Below, in pieces: positions 34,663-45,188 of a stretch of 64,000 nt of DNA. Below the pieces are notes generated by a model. It was not told the origin of the DNA, made no database searches, and was given only the letters and a program-made list of their open reading frames with translations. Numbering within the stretch: the stretch's first letter is position 1; each line of letters begins with the position of its first letter. A program made the translations under genes and the position numbers. Source of the DNA: Pararhizobium sp. A13 (GTDB taxonomy: Bacteria > Pseudomonadota > Alphaproteobacteria > Rhizobiales > Rhizobiaceae). The DNA is taken from assembly GCF_040126305.1 (NCBI RefSeq), contig NZ_CP149510.1:3607001-3671000 (forward strand). The letters run 5' to 3'.

Positions 34663-35643
34663 TCAGTTGGTACCGAAGATGCCGGAGAAGGTCTTCAAGT
34701 CTTCCTCGGAGTTCTTGACCGCAGCGGCGGCATCGATCGGCAGAACCTTGATACTGTCGCGTGCCGGGAAACCTGCCGGCAGGGCGACGCCGTTGCGTGC
34801 CGGGATGTAGCCGAGCTTGACGGAAACCTGCTGGCCCTCATCGGACAGCAGGAAATCGACGAATTTCTTGGCCGCTTCGACGTTCTTTGCCGTCTTCAGG
34901 ATGGCAACCGGCTCGGTGACCGCGCTGACACCCTCGGTCGGGAAGACAAACTCGACCGGCGCGCCCTTGGCCTTCTCGCGGATCGCCATGAAATCGACGA
35001 CCATGCCGTAGGCCTTCTCGCCGGTCGCGACCGCCTTCAGGACGCCGCCATTGCCGCCTGCAGCCGTCGCGCCGTTTTCGGCGAGCGCTTTGTAGTAATC
35101 CCAGCCGAAGCCGTCGATCCCGGTCAGCGTCTGCGCATGGATGAGGGCTGCACCCGAAGTCAGCGGGCTCGGCATGGTCATCAGACCCTTGGCCTCCGGC
35201 TTGACCAGATCCTTCCAGCCCATCGGCTTCATCGCCACCGACGTGTTGTAGATGATGCCGGTGGTGATCATCTTGGTCGAATAATAGGCGCCGTCGGCGT
35301 CATAGAGCGCAGCGTCGAAATTCACCGCTTCCGGCGACTTGTACTCCAGAAGCTGGCCGGCTTCCTTCATGCGCTGGAGCGTCACCGTATCGGCGATCAG
35401 CAGCACGTCGGCGACCGGGTTGCCGGCTTCGATTTCGGCCAGCAGCTTGGCCATGATCTTGGTCGTTCCGTCACGCACCCATTCGACGTCCACGCCCGGA
35501 TTGGCGGCCTTGAAGGCGTCGACGGTCGCCTGCGCGTCTTCGTTCGGCTGGCTGGTGTAGAGAACCAGGTTTTCAGCTTGCGCCGAAACGGCGATCAGGC
35601 TGGAGGCGACGAGTGCGGTGAATGCGCAAAGCAGCTTCTTCAT
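34663..35643 (-). CDS. Fe(3+)-type ABC transporter periplasmic binding protein
   Basis: A 326-residue binding protein with a clean signal peptide (MKKLLCAFTALVASSLIAVS, cut after AQA). The mature start ENLVLYTSQPNEDAQATVDAF is the AfuA/FbpA family opening; EWVRDGTTKIMAKLLAE and GYIPARNGVALP follow. The ATG at 35643 follows AGAAGGATC; a longer frame is unlikely. Tyrosines that might bind iron occur in ADGAYYSTKM. First gene of the minus-strand operon to 31949. Ferric ions or a chelate are the likely cargo; phosphonate binding proteins are similar. Confidence 0.85.
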   Translation of the reverse strand: MKKLLCAFTALVASSLIAVSAQAENLVLYTSQPNEDAQATVDAFKAANPGVDVEWVRDGTTKIMAKLLAEIEAGNPVADVLLIADTVTLQRMKEAGQLLEYKSPEAVNFDAALYDADGAYYSTKMITTGIIYNTSVAMKPMGWKDLVKPEAKGLMTMPSPLTSGAALIHAQTLTGIDGFGWDYYKALAENGATAAGGNGGVLKAVATGEKAYGMVVDFMAIREKAKGAPVEFVFPTEGVSAVTEPVAILKTAKNVEAAKKFVDFLLSDEGQQVSVKLGYIPARNGVALPAGFPARDSIKVLPIDAAAAVKNSEEDLKTFSGIFGTN

Positions 35644-35825
35644 CGGGCTTGATCCTTCTTGAGCGGAGAGCACCGATGGATAGTGGCGGCAGTTGACAGG
35701 GATGTGACACCAACGGCTCTCGGCAGCGTGCACCAACGTCGCACAAGGGTCGGAGGATACCGTAGCCGGCGTGGCAGGTGACATATCTGGGTCGATTCGG
35801 CTTCAAGCGGCTAAACCGGTTGATA

Positions 35826-35838
35826 ATATTAGTAATAT
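35826..35838. promoter_or_regulatory. ATATTA-G-TAATAT palindrome between divergent operons
   Basis: This exact AT-rich palindrome lies 48 bases before the channel gene (35886). It is 183 bases from the divergent iron-type binding-protein gene (35643). A second palindrome, CGACTC-GA-GAGTCG, follows it. Either gene could be controlled from here. It does not match an iron-response box that I can name with certainty. Confidence 0.3.
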
Positions 35839-35885
35839 CTGCGACTCGAGAGTCGGGCGCAGCGTGCGGGGTCAGGGGGACATCG

Positions 35886-37787
35886 ATGAGCAAGAGTACG
35901 CCATGGGGCGCGCGGCTGCGCTATGAGTTCGACAAGAGCATGGCCGCCGGGCCGATCGCGCTGATCGGCTGGCTGACGGTCATTTCGCTGTTCGTCATCG
36001 TCGTTGCCGGCGCCTTTCTCGCCATCACCAGGATCGCGCCGGAGGGCGGCGAGCCCGTGAGCTTCATCGAAGGCACGTGGGAATCGCTGATGCGAACCTT
36101 CGACGCGGGAACGATGGGCGGCGATACGGGCTGGGGTTTTCGCGGCGTCTCGCTGGTCGTTACAGTTGCCGGCATCTTCGTCTTCTCCGCCTTGATCGGC
36201 GTGCTCAGTTCCGGTCTGGAGAACAAGCTGGAGGAACTGCGCAAGGGGCGCTCCCAGGTGCTGGAGAACGACCACACCATCATCCTCAACTGGTCTCCTT
36301 CGATCTTCGACGTCATCTCCGAACTGGTCATCGCCAACACTAGCCGCAGGAAGCCGCGCATCGTCATCATGGCCAGCAAGGACAAGGTGGAGATGGAAGA
36401 CGAGATCGCCACCAAGGTGGCTGATCTGAAGAACACCAAGATCATCTGCCGCAGCGGCGACCCGACCGACCTCTATGACCTCAGCATCGTCAATCCGCAG
36501 ACATCCCGCTCCGTCATCGTACTCTCGCCTGAGGGCGACGATCCGGATTCGCAGGTGATCAAGAGCGTGCTCGCGCTCGTCAACGATCCCAACCGCCGGA
36601 CCAAACCCTATCAGATCGCCGCCGAAATCCGCGACAGCAAGAATGCCGACGTCGCCCGCATCGTCGGTGGCAACGAATTGCAGCTCATCCTGGCCGACGA
36701 CCTGATTTCCCGCATCGTCGTGCATTCCAGCCGGCAATCGGGGCTCAGCGCCGTCTATTCCGAACTGCTCGATTTCGACGGCTGCGAAATCTACACGCTG
36801 GAGCAGCCCGGCATCACCGGCAAGAGCTTTGCCGCCGCCGTCATGGCCTATGAGACCTCGACGTTGATCGGGCTTTGTGACGAAGAAGGCAAGGTGCATC
36901 TCAATCCGCCGCCGGGCCGCATGTTCAAGCAGGGCGAGCGTGCCGTCATCATCGCCGAGGACGATGCGGCGATCAAATCCGGCAACAGTGAAATTCATAT
37001 CGAGAAGGACGCGATCCTGCCCGCCGAAGCACGCGACGCGGGACCGGAGCGAACGCTGCTCCTCGGCTGGAACCGGCGCGGACCGATCATTACCTTCGAA
37101 CTGTCGCGCTATGTCGCCCCCGGCTCTCTGCTGACGATCGCAGCCGATACGCCGGAACTGGAGGACGACATCAAGGCCCTCAAGGTTGCCAACGGCAATA
37201 TGGCCGTCGACTACCACGTGATAGACACGAGTAGCCGCGCCGAACTCGAGGCGCTCGACATTCCCGGCTACGACCATGTGCTCGTTCTCGGCTACAGCGA
37301 CCACATGGCACCGCAGCCGGCTGACACCCGCACGCTGGTGACGCTGTTGCAGTTGCGCAAGATCGCCGAACAGGCGGGCCGGCATATCAGCGTCGTCAGC
37401 GAGATGACCGACGTGCGCAACCGGGAACTGGCGGAAGTAACCCGCGCCGACGATTTCGTCGTCAGCAACAAGCTGGTGAGCCTGATGCTGGCCCAAGCCT
37501 CCGAAAACGAATCCATGGCCGCCATCTTCGATGAACTGCTCGACGAGGACGGGTCGGAAATCTACATGCGCCCGGTCAGCGACTATGTGGCGATCGGCGA
37601 ACCGGTGACCTTCTACACGATCTGCCTCGCCGCCTTGCGCCGCGGCGAAGTCGCGATCGGCTATCGCCGGCAGCGCGGCGGCGACCCGGATTTGCGCAAG
37701 CTCGGCGGCGTTACCGTCAATCCTGCGAAATCGGAAAAGCTGCTCTACAGCGAAATCGACCGTGTCATCGTCCTTGCCAAGGATTGA
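35886..37787 (+). CDS. CASTOR/POLLUX-type ion channel protein
   Basis: A 633-residue protein. The N-terminus has a membrane helix (IALIGWLTVISLFVIVVAGA), a pore-like loop (EGTWESLMRTFDAGTMGGDTG region) and a second helix (VVTVAGIFVFSALIGVLSSG). Two long cytoplasmic RCK/TrkA-N-like regulatory parts follow. The overall order matches CASTOR/POLLUX-related proteins (DUF1012), which are K+ or Ca2+ channels in plants and of unclear role in bacteria. The ATG at 35886 follows CAGGGGGACATCG; the frame open to 35778 has no good start. A terminator follows at 37807. Confidence 0.85.
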   Translation: MSKSTPWGARLRYEFDKSMAAGPIALIGWLTVISLFVIVVAGAFLAITRIAPEGGEPVSFIEGTWESLMRTFDAGTMGGDTGWGFRGVSLVVTVAGIFVFSALIGVLSSGLENKLEELRKGRSQVLENDHTIILNWSPSIFDVISELVIANTSRRKPRIVIMASKDKVEMEDEIATKVADLKNTKIICRSGDPTDLYDLSIVNPQTSRSVIVLSPEGDDPDSQVIKSVLALVNDPNRRTKPYQIAAEIRDSKNADVARIVGGNELQLILADDLISRIVVHSSRQSGLSAVYSELLDFDGCEIYTLEQPGITGKSFAAAVMAYETSTLIGLCDEEGKVHLNPPPGRMFKQGERAVIIAEDDAAIKSGNSEIHIEKDAILPAEARDAGPERTLLLGWNRRGPIITFELSRYVAPGSLLTIAADTPELEDDIKALKVANGNMAVDYHVIDTSSRAELEALDIPGYDHVLVLGYSDHMAPQPADTRTLVTLLQLRKIAEQAGRHISVVSEMTDVRNRELAEVTRADDFVVSNKLVSLMLAQASENESMAAIFDELLDEDGSEIYMRPVSDYVAIGEPVTFYTICLAALRRGEVAIGYRRQRGGDPDLRKLGGVTVNPAKSEKLLYSEIDRVIVLAKD

Positions 37788-37806
37788 ACAGGCGCGACGC
37801 GATGAT

Positions 37807-37832
37807 GGGCGGCGGTTTTCCAGTGGCCGCCC
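37807..37832 (+). terminator. Terminator after the channel gene
   Basis: GGGCGGC (37807-37813) pairs with GCCGCCC (37826-37832) around a 12-base loop. The sequence CTTTCCTTTTC follows. It lies 20 bases after the stop at 37787. Confidence 0.65.
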
Positions 37833-37901
37833 CTTTCCTTTTCGCTGAGCGGCGCTAGCTTCGCCGCGTCTGCGCCTTCTCAAATCGATTGGGATATCAT
37901 C

Positions 37902-38951
37902 ATGGAATATCGTCTTCTCGGCCGCTCCGGCCTCAAGGTTTCGACACTGACCATCGGTACTATGACCTTTGGCGGCAAAGGCTGGGCGAAGACCGTCGGT
38001 GACCTCGGCGTCAACGACGCGCACAAGCTCGTCGATCTCTGCCTCGATGCCGGCGTCAACCTGATCGATACGGCGGATGTCTATTCGCAAGGCGTCTCGG
38101 AAGAAATCATCGGTGAAATCACCGGCGGCAAGCGCAAGAACGGGGTGCTGATCGCAACCAAGGCCCGGTTCCCGATGGGCGACGGCCCGAACGACGCCGG
38201 CTCCTCCCGGCACCATCTGATCCGCGCCTGTGAGGCGAGTTTGAAACGTCTGAAGACCGATGTCATCGATCTCTATCAGTTGCACGAATGGGACGGTCAG
38301 ACGCCGCTTGAGGAAACAATGGAAGCGCTCGACCTGCTCGTGCGCCAGGGCAAGGTCCGCTATATCGGCTGCTCGAATTTCTCCGGCTGGCACATCATGA
38401 AGGCGCTTGGGGTCAGCGCGGTCGATCACCTCCCGCGCTTCGTCAGCCAGCAGATCCACTACACGCTCGAAGCGCGCGACGCCGAATATGAACTCCTGCC
38501 GATCTCGATCGACCAGGGCCTCGGCGTCCTGGTCTGGAGCCCGCTGGCCGGCGGTCTTCTCTCCGGCAAACACCGGCGCAACAAGACGGCCGCAGGTTCG
38601 CGGCAACTCGCCGGCTGGGACGAGCCGCCGATCCGCGACGAGGACCGCCTCTGGATCATCGTCGACACCCTCGTCGATATCGCTGCAAGCCACAACATTT
38701 CCGCCGCACAGGTGGCGCTCGCCTGGCTGATCGGCCGCAAGGCCGTCACCTCCGTCATCATCGGCGGCCGCACCGAAGCCCAGTTCAAGGACAACCTCGC
38801 GAGCGCCGACTTCGTGCTCACCGACGAAGAACGCCGCCGCCTCGACGCCGTCAGCGCCCCGCCGGTGCTCTATCCCTACTGGCACCAGCTACGCACCGCC
38901 AAGGACCGGCTCGGCGACGCGGATTTATCGCTGCTGGGACCGCATATCTGA
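37902..38951 (+). CDS. Aldo/keto reductase
   Basis: A 349-residue NADPH-dependent AKR TIM barrel. The catalytic tetrad is visible: Asp and Tyr in DTADVYSQG, Lys in IATKARFP and His in LYQLHEWDG. The cofactor end has WSPLAGGLLSGKH and IGGRTEAQFKDNL. It starts EYRLLGRSGLKVSTLTIG, a standard AKR opening. It probably reduces aldehydes or ketones in the cytoplasm; the substrate is unknown. It is monocistronic, after the channel terminator. The DNA from 38952 to 39122 shows no gene. Confidence 0.92.
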   Translation: MEYRLLGRSGLKVSTLTIGTMTFGGKGWAKTVGDLGVNDAHKLVDLCLDAGVNLIDTADVYSQGVSEEIIGEITGGKRKNGVLIATKARFPMGDGPNDAGSSRHHLIRACEASLKRLKTDVIDLYQLHEWDGQTPLEETMEALDLLVRQGKVRYIGCSNFSGWHIMKALGVSAVDHLPRFVSQQIHYTLEARDAEYELLPISIDQGLGVLVWSPLAGGLLSGKHRRNKTAAGSRQLAGWDEPPIRDEDRLWIIVDTLVDIAASHNISAAQVALAWLIGRKAVTSVIIGGRTEAQFKDNLASADFVLTDEERRRLDAVSAPPVLYPYWHQLRTAKDRLGDADLSLLGPHI

Positions 38952-39122
38952 AACCGGGTCAAATCGTCGTCAGCAGCAGGTTTAGTTCCGATTTCGAAGA
39001 TGTCGGCCGCCGCGGATTGGCGGAACGGCATCCAAATGGGAGCGCGTCCACATGCCCTATGCCGTTCGACGTGCTCCCGGATGCAATCTTCGAGGCGGCC
39101 GTCGCCTGCCTCGAAGACAAAG

Positions 39123-40346
39123 TTAGGCCGCCAGAGCTTCCTCGCCGATCAGCCCGCCGAGGCGGGAAATCCCCTCCTCGATCATCGCCTCGTCGGCGCA
39201 GGAGAAGCTGACGCGGCAGGTGTTGGCGCCGGAACCATCGGCAAAGAATGCCTTGCCGGGCACGAAGGCGACCTTGGCCGTCGCCAGCGATTTGGCCAGC
39301 AGCTCGGCTCCGTCCATGCCGGCGGGCAAGGTCAGCCAGACGAACATGCCGCCCTCCGGCACGGTCCAGCTGACACCGCTCGGCATGTATTTGGCCAAGG
39401 CGGCCAGCATCGCGTCACGCCGCTTGCTGTATACGGCCTTGAGTTTGGCCACCTGCTTGTCGAAGCCCCGCTCGGCGACATGGCAGATGGCCATCTGGTT
39501 GATGGTCGAGGAATGCAGGTCGGCCGCCTGCTTCATCAGCACGAGCTTGCGGATGACGGTGTTGGAGGCACAGACCCAGCCGACGCGCAGGCCGGGCGCC
39601 AGCGTCTTGGAGAAACTGCCGCAATAGATCGTGCGGGTTTCGTTGATCGAGCCCTTGCGGGCGATCTCGAGCGCCAGGATCGGCGGCACGGCTTCGCCGT
39701 CGTAACGCAGCGACTGATAGGCGGCATCTTCGATAACCGCGATGTCGAGTTCTTCTGCAAGTTCAAGAACCTTTTCGCGCGCAGCCAGGTCGAGCGTTTC
39801 ACCGGTCGGGTTGGCGAACTCGGCCGACATATAGGCGAACTTCGCCCGGCCGCCGGCCTCAGTGGCCGCATCGCGGTAGGTCTGCGGCGTGCGATTGCCG
39901 GACGGCGACAGCTGGTCGTAGGCGGGTTCATAGGCATTGAAGGCCTGCAGCGCGCCGAGATAGGTCGGCCAGGTCACCAGCGCCGTATCGTTCGGCGACA
40001 AAAAGAGTTTGCCGAGATAGTCGAGCGCCTGCTGCGAGCCGGAGGTGATCAGGATGTTCTCCGGTTCGCAAGGGATGCCGATGGCGGCCATGCGACCGGC
40101 AAGCCATTGCCGCAGCGGCAGGTAGCCTTCGCTCACCGAATATTGCAGGGCAGCACTGACGGTCGGTCCGCCGAAGATGTCGGCATAGGCAGCCTTGAAG
40201 TCCTCGTCCGGAAACAGTGCCGGGTCGGGAATACCGCCGGCGAACGAGATGATGTCCGGCCGGTCCAGCAGTTTCAGCAGTTCGCGGATTTCCGAAGCGC
40301 GCATCCGTGAAGATCGCGTCGCGAATATCTTTTCCCAATCGAGCAT
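39123..40346 (-). CDS. PLP-dependent aminotransferase (class I/II, 2-aminoadipate type)
   Basis: A 407-residue fold-type I aminotransferase. It has FAGGIPDPALFPDEDF at the start, ITSGSQQALDYLGKLFL, the PLP-ring Asp in AVIEDAAYQSLRYDG, the Schiff-base lysine in YCGSFSKTLAPGLRVGW and the carboxylate-binding Arg in NTCRVSFSC. The subgroup (LysN/AspC-like, related to MocR C-domains) uses 2-aminoadipate, branched-chain or aromatic amino acids. Upstream at 40398 is a palindrome shared with the LysE exporter at 63929, which suggests coregulation by an amino-acid signal. Confidence 0.9.
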   Translation of the reverse strand: MLDWEKIFATRSSRMRASEIRELLKLLDRPDIISFAGGIPDPALFPDEDFKAAYADIFGGPTVSAALQYSVSEGYLPLRQWLAGRMAAIGIPCEPENILITSGSQQALDYLGKLFLSPNDTALVTWPTYLGALQAFNAYEPAYDQLSPSGNRTPQTYRDAATEAGGRAKFAYMSAEFANPTGETLDLAAREKVLELAEELDIAVIEDAAYQSLRYDGEAVPPILALEIARKGSINETRTIYCGSFSKTLAPGLRVGWVCASNTVIRKLVLMKQAADLHSSTINQMAICHVAERGFDKQVAKLKAVYSKRRDAMLAALAKYMPSGVSWTVPEGGMFVWLTLPAGMDGAELLAKSLATAKVAFVPGKAFFADGSGANTCRVSFSCADEAMIEEGISRLGGLIGEEALAA

Positions 40347-40397
40347 GGAAGTTTCCTCAGATTATGATTTTGCTGGAACACAACACGACCAGCCTAT

Positions 40398-40418
40398 TAA
40401 GTCAATAATACTGACCTA
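40398..40418. promoter_or_regulatory. Operator TAAGTCA-N7-TGACCTA upstream of the aminotransferase
   Basis: An inverted repeat with 7-base arms and a 7-base spacer, 52-72 bases before the aminotransferase start. The element at 63948-63968, before the LysE-type exporter, is TAGGTCA-N7-TGACCTA with the same spacing. It is probably a binding site of one regulator. The rest of 40419-40689 shows no gene I can support. Confidence 0.55.
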
Positions 40419-40689
40419 TATTTCGACGCCTAGCCACCTTTTCTCGCCCTGTTCTGCTGATGGTGGTAGCCAAAACAACTCGATGACGGGCGTGCCAGCT
40501 GTTCTCAGCGCAATGTGCAACGGTGCCGGCCAACGCCATTGACCAGCGAAAAAATGCGCCAAATGGCGCCAATTCGAAATGATGACAATTCATGAGGACA
40601 GGCATGGCGTTCAACGGCGATTTGATCGCCCGGGCAAGACTGCCTTCGGGCACCTGCCTGCGAAACCTCCTCGGTTGCGGAGGATTGGA

Positions 40690-40791
40690 TCAGGCCTCGT
40701 GGTGCCCAAACATGCTCAAGGCCAGCAGCAACACGATAGCGCCGAGGATCAAGGCGTCGAACAAGGCGAAGTGGTAGAAGAACGTCTCCAT
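40690..40791 (-). CDS. Small single-helix membrane protein (33 residues)
   Basis: The strong ribosome site AGGAGG lies nine bases before the ATG at 40791 on the minus strand. The product is METFFYHFALFDALI followed by a leucine/valine-rich stretch and SMFGHHEA, so one membrane helix with a His-containing tail. The hydrophobicity and the excellent ribosome site argue that it is real although it is very short. It follows the ilvC terminator by about 80 bases and precedes the aminotransferase operator. I know no family; respiratory-complex subunits are sometimes this size. Confidence 0.55.
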   Translation of the reverse strand: METFFYHFALFDALILGAIVLLLALSMFGHHEA

Positions 40792-40873
40792 CACAGTATC
40801 CTCCTGCCGGTTATAATACTGCAAAAGCCTAAATGTTCCAAATATTACCGATTGACGGCTACAAACAAATGGA

Positions 40874-40899
40874 AACGCCGGAGATTTCTCTCCGGCGTT
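40874..40899 (-). terminator. ilvC terminator
   Basis: AACGCCGGAGA (40874-40884) pairs perfectly with TCTCCGGCGTT (40889-40899) around a 4-base loop. It stands 46 bases after the ilvC stop on the minus strand, and TTTCCATTTGTTTG follows. Confidence 0.7.
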
Positions 40900-40944
40900 C
40901 AGTATAGAGCAGGCGCAACAGATTAATGCTGCCTTGCAGCAAAA

Positions 40945-42683
<1,739 letters not shown>

Positions 42684-42684
42684 A

Positions 42685-42698
42685 GTACCGTACGGTAC
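42685..42698. promoter_or_regulatory. Perfect palindrome at the TetR gene start
   Basis: GTACCGTACGGTAC is its own reverse complement, and it lies one base upstream of the presumed GTG. Perfect palindromes of this size in front of a TetR gene are usually its own operator. The stretch from 42699 to 42939 holds no certain gene. Confidence 0.55.
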
Positions 42699-42939
42699 GG
42701 TTCGCTGCTTATGCCGCAAAGCGTAAGGGCGGTCAAGGCTCTTAGAGAAGGAAATTGAGCCCCACTTTCTTACGAAGACAGCGCGCCTTGATGCCGAATA
42801 TTGCCCAACCGCCAAACGTATTGAAGACAGCCAAGACAAACCCCAAAAATGGATACCTGGCATCCTTCCATCCAGGTTTCGCTTCAAGACAGGCTCCGCT
42901 AGTTTGCGGCTGCCAACATGCCCTCTCCCCGGAGTTTTC

Positions 42940-43389
42940 ATGCCTCACCTGACTACAGCCGCCACGCTCCTGACCGCTGCCCTGATGCTGATGCCCGTGT
43001 CGGCCGCGGCTCAATCCGATGAAGAGGTCTATAACCGGATCGAAGCCCTGCATGGCAATGCCGGAGACCTCGCCGAACCGCTGTTGAGCCTGGTGGAAGC
43101 CATGGGCAATGGCGATGCGGCAACAATCGCCGGTCTCGCCGAATATCCGTTGCGGGTCGCTGCCAATGGCGAAAGCTACGACATTCAGAACGCCGACGAT
43201 TTCGTTGAAAATTTTGACGCTCTCATCACGCCGGAAACGCGCGAGGCCGTTGCAAATCAGAAATATGACCAGCTCTTCGTCAACAGCGACGGCGTCATGC
43301 TGGCGGACGGCGCGGTCTGGATGAGCGGCATCTGCGACAACGACGATTGCAGTTCATCCCATTGGGCTGTGACCAGCATCAACAACTGA
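42940..43389 (+). CDS. Small secreted protein of unknown function
   Basis: A 149-residue protein with a signal peptide (LLTAALMLMPVSAAA, cut near AAAQSDEE). The acidic mature domain has LLSLVEAMGNGDAATIAGL, EYPLRVAANGE, and a C-terminal cysteine pair (SGICDNDDCSSSHW). It resembles NTF2-like or DUF4440-like periplasmic folds only by size and pattern; I do not assign one. The ATG at 42940 follows CCCGGAGTTTTC. It is probably cotranscribed with the next secreted protein (17 bases away). Confidence 0.72.
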   Translation: MPHLTTAATLLTAALMLMPVSAAAQSDEEVYNRIEALHGNAGDLAEPLLSLVEAMGNGDAATIAGLAEYPLRVAANGESYDIQNADDFVENFDALITPETREAVANQKYDQLFVNSDGVMLADGAVWMSGICDNDDCSSSHWAVTSINN

Positions 43390-43406
43390 GGCTGCCGGGA
43401 GGAACC

Positions 43407-43715
43407 ATGCGTCCTGACTTCATCGCCGTGGCGGCCGTGATCGCCCTTGTCACCGCAACAACAGGCTTTGCCGCCGATCTTGCGCCCTATGCCGGCACCT
43501 GGGATTGCGAGGTTTCGACCTTCACCTTCACCGGTGACACCTATGATGCAGGCGAAGGCCCGATGCCGATCCGCAAGGTCGAAAAAGTCGATGGCAGCTA
43601 CGTCCTGTCCTTCGACGACGGGTACCAGATCAGCCTGTCGGGCGTCACCGACACCGCGATGCCATGGCTCTCGATGGCGAGCGGCGATCAGTTTGAGTGC
43701 AAGCGCGTCAAATAA
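43407..43715 (+). CDS. Small secreted protein of unknown function
   Basis: A 102-residue protein. Its signal peptide ends TTGFAADL. The mature part, about 80 residues, is rich in aromatic and beta-forming residues (YAGTWDCEVSTFTFTGDTY, YVLSFDDGYQISLSGV) and has two cysteines that could pair. The ATG at 43407 follows GGGAGGAACC, which is a good ribosome site. It follows another small secreted protein and faces the NDH-2 gene (end 43729). I do not recognise its family. Confidence 0.7.
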   Translation: MRPDFIAVAAVIALVTATTGFAADLAPYAGTWDCEVSTFTFTGDTYDAGEGPMPIRKVEKVDGSYVLSFDDGYQISLSGVTDTAMPWLSMASGDQFECKRVK

Positions 43716-43728
43716 GGCACCGCGACGC

Positions 43729-45024
43729 CTATCGCTCGGCGTGCCCGTCAGCCGATCCATCGCGCATGGCCTCTTTTTGCGTAATCAGCCGCGCGCTATG
43801 CTGGCCGCTGAGGTAGCTCCACAGCCAACTCCAGGCAACGGCGAAGCGGCTGCGTGTGCCGATGAGGAAGTAGATATGGGCGATCCCCCATATCCACCAG
43901 GCGAGCGTCCCGTTCACCTTGATGCGTCCGAAATCGATGATCGCTGATCGCTTGCCGATCGTTGCCAGGCTGCCCTGGTGGCGATAGCGGAAACCGGCGG
44001 GCTCCGTCTGGCCATTCAATCTGGCACGGATGACCTGTGCGACGAAAGCGCCCTGCTGCTTTGCCGCCGGCGCGATACCCGGCACCGGGGTGCCGTCCTC
44101 CCGCAAGACAGAAGCCGTATCGCCGATGATGAAGATATCCGGATGCCCGGATGCGGTGAGGTTCTTCTCGACGATTGCGCGGCCGGCACGATCCGCCTCG
44201 ATGCCGAGCCATCGGGCGGCGGGCGAGGCCTGAACCCCCGCTGCCCAGACCATCGTGCGACACGCAATGAAATTGTCGTCTATCGTGACTCCGGCCTCGG
44301 TGCACGACGTTACCCTCTGGCCGGTGCGCACTTCGACGCCGCGTTTTTTCAACGCCCGATGCGCATAGGCCGATAGGTCTTCGGAAAATCCCGGCAGCAC
44401 ACGCGGCCCGGCCTCCACAAGAATCACCCGCGTTGTCCGGGTATCGACGCGGCGAAACTCCTTCGGCAGGGTCGACTGCGCGAGTTCGGAGATGATGCCC
44501 GCCAGTTCGACGCCGGTGGGGCCGGCGCCGATGATGGTAAACGTCAAAAGCGCTTCGCGCACCGCCGGATCGGTCTCGATTTCCGCCCGCTCGAACGCGA
44601 GCAGCAGGCGCCTGCGAATGGTCGTCGCATCCTCCAGCGTTTTCAGACCCGGGGCGACCGCCTCCCACTCGTCTTTGCCGAAATACGTATGGGTCGCACC
44701 GGTCGCCAGCACCAGCATGTCGTAAGGGATGGCCTTGCCGTTCGTCAGCCTGATGGTTTTCGCCGCCGCATCGACACCGTCGACCTCCGCCAGAATCGTC
44801 GTCACGTCGGGCCGATCGCGATATAGCCGGCGGATCGGCCATGCGATCTCCGAGGTTGCCAGAAGCGTCGTGGCCACCTGATAGAGAAGCGGCTGGAAAA
44901 GATGATGATTCCGCTTGTCGACGAGCGTGATGTCGAGGGCCGCACCGTTTAAGTCATTGACCAATTGAAGGCCGCCGAATCCGCCTCCGACGACCACCAG
45001 ATGATGAGGCTTCGATGCTGGCAT
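43729..45024 (-). CDS. ndh: Type II NADH dehydrogenase (NDH-2)
   Basis: A 431-residue single-subunit NADH:quinone oxidoreductase. It has the FAD motif VVVGGGFGGLQLVNDL at the N-terminus, the NAD(H) motif TIIGAGPTGVELAGI near residue 165, and DIFIIGDTASVL for FAD near 305. The C-terminal hydrophobic/amphipathic part (WWIWGIAHIYFLIG) anchors it to the inner face of the membrane. It passes electrons to quinone without pumping protons. The gene stands alone, convergent with the secreted-protein pair. Confidence 0.9.
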   Translation of the reverse strand: MPASKPHHLVVVGGGFGGLQLVNDLNGAALDITLVDKRNHHLFQPLLYQVATTLLATSEIAWPIRRLYRDRPDVTTILAEVDGVDAAAKTIRLTNGKAIPYDMLVLATGATHTYFGKDEWEAVAPGLKTLEDATTIRRRLLLAFERAEIETDPAVREALLTFTIIGAGPTGVELAGIISELAQSTLPKEFRRVDTRTTRVILVEAGPRVLPGFSEDLSAYAHRALKKRGVEVRTGQRVTSCTEAGVTIDDNFIACRTMVWAAGVQASPAARWLGIEADRAGRAIVEKNLTASGHPDIFIIGDTASVLREDGTPVPGIAPAAKQQGAFVAQVIRARLNGQTEPAGFRYRHQGSLATIGKRSAIIDFGRIKVNGTLAWWIWGIAHIYFLIGTRSRFAVAWSWLWSYLSGQHSARLITQKEAMRDGSADGHAER

Positions 45025-45188
45025 GACGCAATCTCCATTCGCCCCCAGTGTCTGCGCTCAGTTAGCCTCGCACAACTGCGCTGTCGGAATGGCTGCCCTG
45101 TTGAAACGTCATCCAACCCGGCAGCAGGCGCGAGGAAATCGCGCCGGACGCACTCGATGAGGAGCGAAAGAGAGAAGCGGTACTCGGC

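Noticed and set aside
34189..35652. A 487-codon plus-strand frame opposite the iron-type binding protein
   Set aside because: It is a shadow of a well-supported gene. The translation has no hydrophobic core or known motif.
35829..38885. A 1018-codon minus-strand frame opposite the channel and aldo/keto reductase genes
   Set aside because: Both plus-strand proteins match known families over their full length. The antisense translation is low-complexity and Asp/Gly/Arg-rich, as expected for the mirror of GC-rich genes.
42742..43053. A minus-strand frame with a hydrophobic stretch (FLGFVLAVFNTFGGWAIFG)
   Set aside because: It has no start with a ribosome site and overlaps the signal peptide region of the secreted protein at 42940. 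It may be chance or a relic.
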